NCBI RefSeq assembly: GCF_902859725.1
Contig: NZ_CADIJP010000008.1
Coordinates: 207,380 to 271,379, forward strand
DNA: 64,000 nucleotides
Source of the DNA: Achromobacter mucicolens
Lineage (GTDB): Bacteria; Pseudomonadota; Gammaproteobacteria; Burkholderiales; Burkholderiaceae_B
Direction: 5' to 3'
Positions 62,834 through 64,000 of this stretch are shown piece by piece. Below the pieces are notes generated by a model that saw nothing but the letters and a program-made list of their open reading frames with translations, was not told the DNA's origin and did not search any database. The translations under genes were made by a program, and so were the position numbers. Numbering within the stretch: position 1 is the stretch's first letter; the number at the start of each line of letters is the position of its first letter.

Positions 62834-63466
62834 TTACTTGGCGCGCGCCATCGGGATCAGCGCGTTCACCTGCTTCAAGGCGCCTTCGTAGCTGTTGCCC
62901 GCCATGACGGGCGAGGTCATGAACTTGCCGCCCACGGCGAACGACGGGGTGCCTTCGATGCGGTAGGCGTCTGCGAGCTGGTTGGCGCGCTGCACCTGGG
63001 TCTGGACGCTGAACGAATCGAACACCGAGTCGAACTTGGCGCGGTCCACGCCCTGGGTCGCAATCCACTCGCCCATGGCCTTCTTGTCGAACAGGCGCTT
63101 GTGCTCGCCGTGGATGGCCGTGAAGACCTTGGCGTGCAGGTCGGGACGGTCCAGGGCCTGCAGCGTGTAGTACAGCTGTTGCAACGGCTTCATGCCGGCG
63201 TTGAAGGCGATCGGCACTTGCTTGAGGACGACGTCGGACGGCGCGGTCTTGACCCAGTCTTCCACCATGGGTTCCATGGCGGCGCAGTGCGGGCACGAAT
63301 AGGCAAAGAATTCCAGGACCTCGACCTTGCCCGGGGTGTCCGACGGCAGCGGCGGGTTGATGGGCACGTACTGCTGGGCGCCTTGCGCGTGGCTGGCCGG
63401 GCTGAAGAACGCGGTGGCGGTCAGCGCGGCGGCTGCCAGGATGCGGATGAGCTTGGGGGACAGCAT
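62834..63466 (-). CDS. dsbA: Thiol:disulfide interchange protein DsbA
   Basis: 210-residue precursor. Signal peptide to SHAQ, then thioredoxin fold with CPHC (Cys58-Cys61) in [14 protein letters not shown] and cis-proline in [11 protein letters not shown]. Introduces disulfides into periplasmic proteins and is re-oxidised by DsbB. ATG 63466 has agga upstream. It follows the SPOR-domain gene by 79 bp in the same direction, so probably one operon. Confidence 0.94.
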   Translation of the reverse strand: MLSPKLIRILAAAALTATAFFSPASHAQGAQQYVPINPPLPSDTPGKVEVLEFFAYSCPHCAAMEPMVEDWVKTAPSDVVLKQVPIAFNAGMKPLQQLYYTLQALDRPDLHAKVFTAIHGEHKRLFDKKAMGEWIATQGVDRAKFDSVFDSFSVQTQVQRANQLADAYRIEGTPSFAVGGKFMTSPVMAGNSYEGALKQVNALIPMARAK

Positions 63467-63545
63467 GGGTGAGGTTCCTGAATAAAAGGCTACAGACAGG
63501 CCCGGGGCCGGATTAGTTCAATGCAAAACGATCCGCCGCGTGCCC

Positions 63546-64000
63546 CTATTGGCGCACCACGGCGGTTTCGATCTTGTTCTCGCCCAGGCGTCCGCGCGCC
63601 CGGTTCATGTCGTCCAGGCGGGCAAACGGGCCGACGCGGACGCGATTGATGGGCTTGCCGTTCAATTCCGCCTTCTGCACCGCGACCGGCAGGCCCAGCA
63701 GAATGATGCGCGCCTTGAGCGATTCGGCGTCGTTTTCGCCGCGGAAGGCGCCCGCTTGCAGGTAGTACGTGCCCGTGGCGGCGGGGGTGGCAGGCTTGGC
63801 CGAGGCCGTGGCCGCGGGGGCGGCCTTGGAGATGGGCGTGGGCGCGGACGCGGTGGCGGCGGGGGACGCCGGGGCGGCCGCGGGGGGCCGGGACGTGGGC
63901 AGCGTGGCAATCAGCGCACCCAGGTCGTCCAGCTTGGCGGGCGTCTCGTCGCCCTTGCCCGGCGCGCCTGCGCCCGGCAGCGGGGCCGGCGCGGTGGCGG
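63546..64000 (-). CDS. SPOR-domain cell-division protein (FtsN-like), C-terminal part
   Basis: About 151 C-terminal residues; the start is beyond the right edge. From the edge: an Ala/Pro/Thr-rich linker, then a SPOR domain with TYYLQAGAFRGENDAES, LKARIILLGLPVAVQ and GKPINRVRVGPFARLDDMNR, ending TAVVRQ. SPOR domains bind denuded peptidoglycan at the septum; with the expected N-terminal membrane anchor this would be an FtsN-like divisome protein. The frame is open to the last base. It is followed by dsbA, which may form its disulfides. Confidence 0.88.
   Translation of the reverse strand, partial: ATAPAPLPGAGAPGKGDETPAKLDDLGALIATLPTSRPPAAAPASPAATASAPTPISKAAPAATASAKPATPAATGTYYLQAGAFRGENDAESLKARIILLGLPVAVQKAELNGKPINRVRVGPFARLDDMNRARGRLGENKIETAVVRQ

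Overview
The window is G+C-rich (about two thirds G+C by eye) and densely coded. It looks like an Alcaligenaceae chromosome (Burkholderiales), most likely Achromobacter. The pointers are a D-threonine aldolase whose PLP lysine (K59) and metal ligands (H347, D349) fall at the positions I remember for the Alcaligenes/Achromobacter xylosoxidans enzyme, three orphan Bug-type (TTT) periplasmic receptors, and histone-H1-like Lys/Ala tails on two unrelated proteins. No phylogeny or database search was possible, so the genus is an inference. I saw no rRNA, tRNA, CRISPR array or complete insertion sequence.

Layout. 0-3.4 kb: start of a TetR-like gene, ribB under an FMN riboswitch, a SET-domain methyltransferase, a bestrophin and an Lrp regulator divergent from an acetolactate-synthase-like gene (3.5-5.3 kb). 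5.3-8.8 kb: a NitT/TauT-type ABC importer operon ending in an SDR dehydrogenase. 8.9-15.7 kb: topB, a large membrane protein, gluQ and smg. 16-19.2 kb: a TRAP-TAXI transporter, divergent from D-threonine aldolase. 20.7-21.1 kb: two small stress/envelope genes (entericidin, CsbD). 21.3-24.2 kb: a polar amino-acid ABC importer. 24.5-28.1 kb: a Bug receptor, an ArgD-like aminotransferase, a small unknown gene and a methyltransferase with an odd 3' end.

28.1-33.9 kb is the clearest foreign segment: base composition drops to about half G+C, insertion-sequence-end-like sequences sit at its left edge, and it carries only two overlapping genes, a nitrilase-fold protein with an extra C-terminal region and a 1205-residue Rad50/SMC-like ATPase with a zinc-hook CxxC and an extra N-terminal domain. 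This is the best candidate in the window for an undescribed, probably anti-phage, conflict system.

34-38 kb: an ECF sigma/anti-sigma pair divergent from a haem catalase-like peroxidase plus cytochrome b561. Two back-to-back promoters with the same GGAATAA-14-CGTCyTAC architecture lie between them. 38-43.5 kb: a GntR regulator, a long palindromic operator and a Bug / ThDP-enzyme / GMC-oxidoreductase / CMD-family operon of unknown substrate. 43.5-46.9 kb: small exported and redox proteins and an MFS exporter.

47-60 kb: a leucine/isovalerate catabolic block (isovaleryl-CoA dehydrogenase, AceK, thiolase, methylcrotonyl-CoA carboxylase beta and alpha). It is probably governed by the MerR-family regulator LiuR at 58.4 kb: the same 16-bp palindrome TTTACGTAAACGTAAA occurs before isovaleryl-CoA dehydrogenase and between liuR and a metallo-beta-lactamase-fold gene. 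An M20 amidohydrolase, a Bug receptor and a YnfA-like protein sit between. 60-64 kb: a LysE exporter and a nitroreductase divergent across a 14-bp tandem repeat, metC, dsbA and the end of a SPOR-domain (FtsN-like) gene cut by the window edge.
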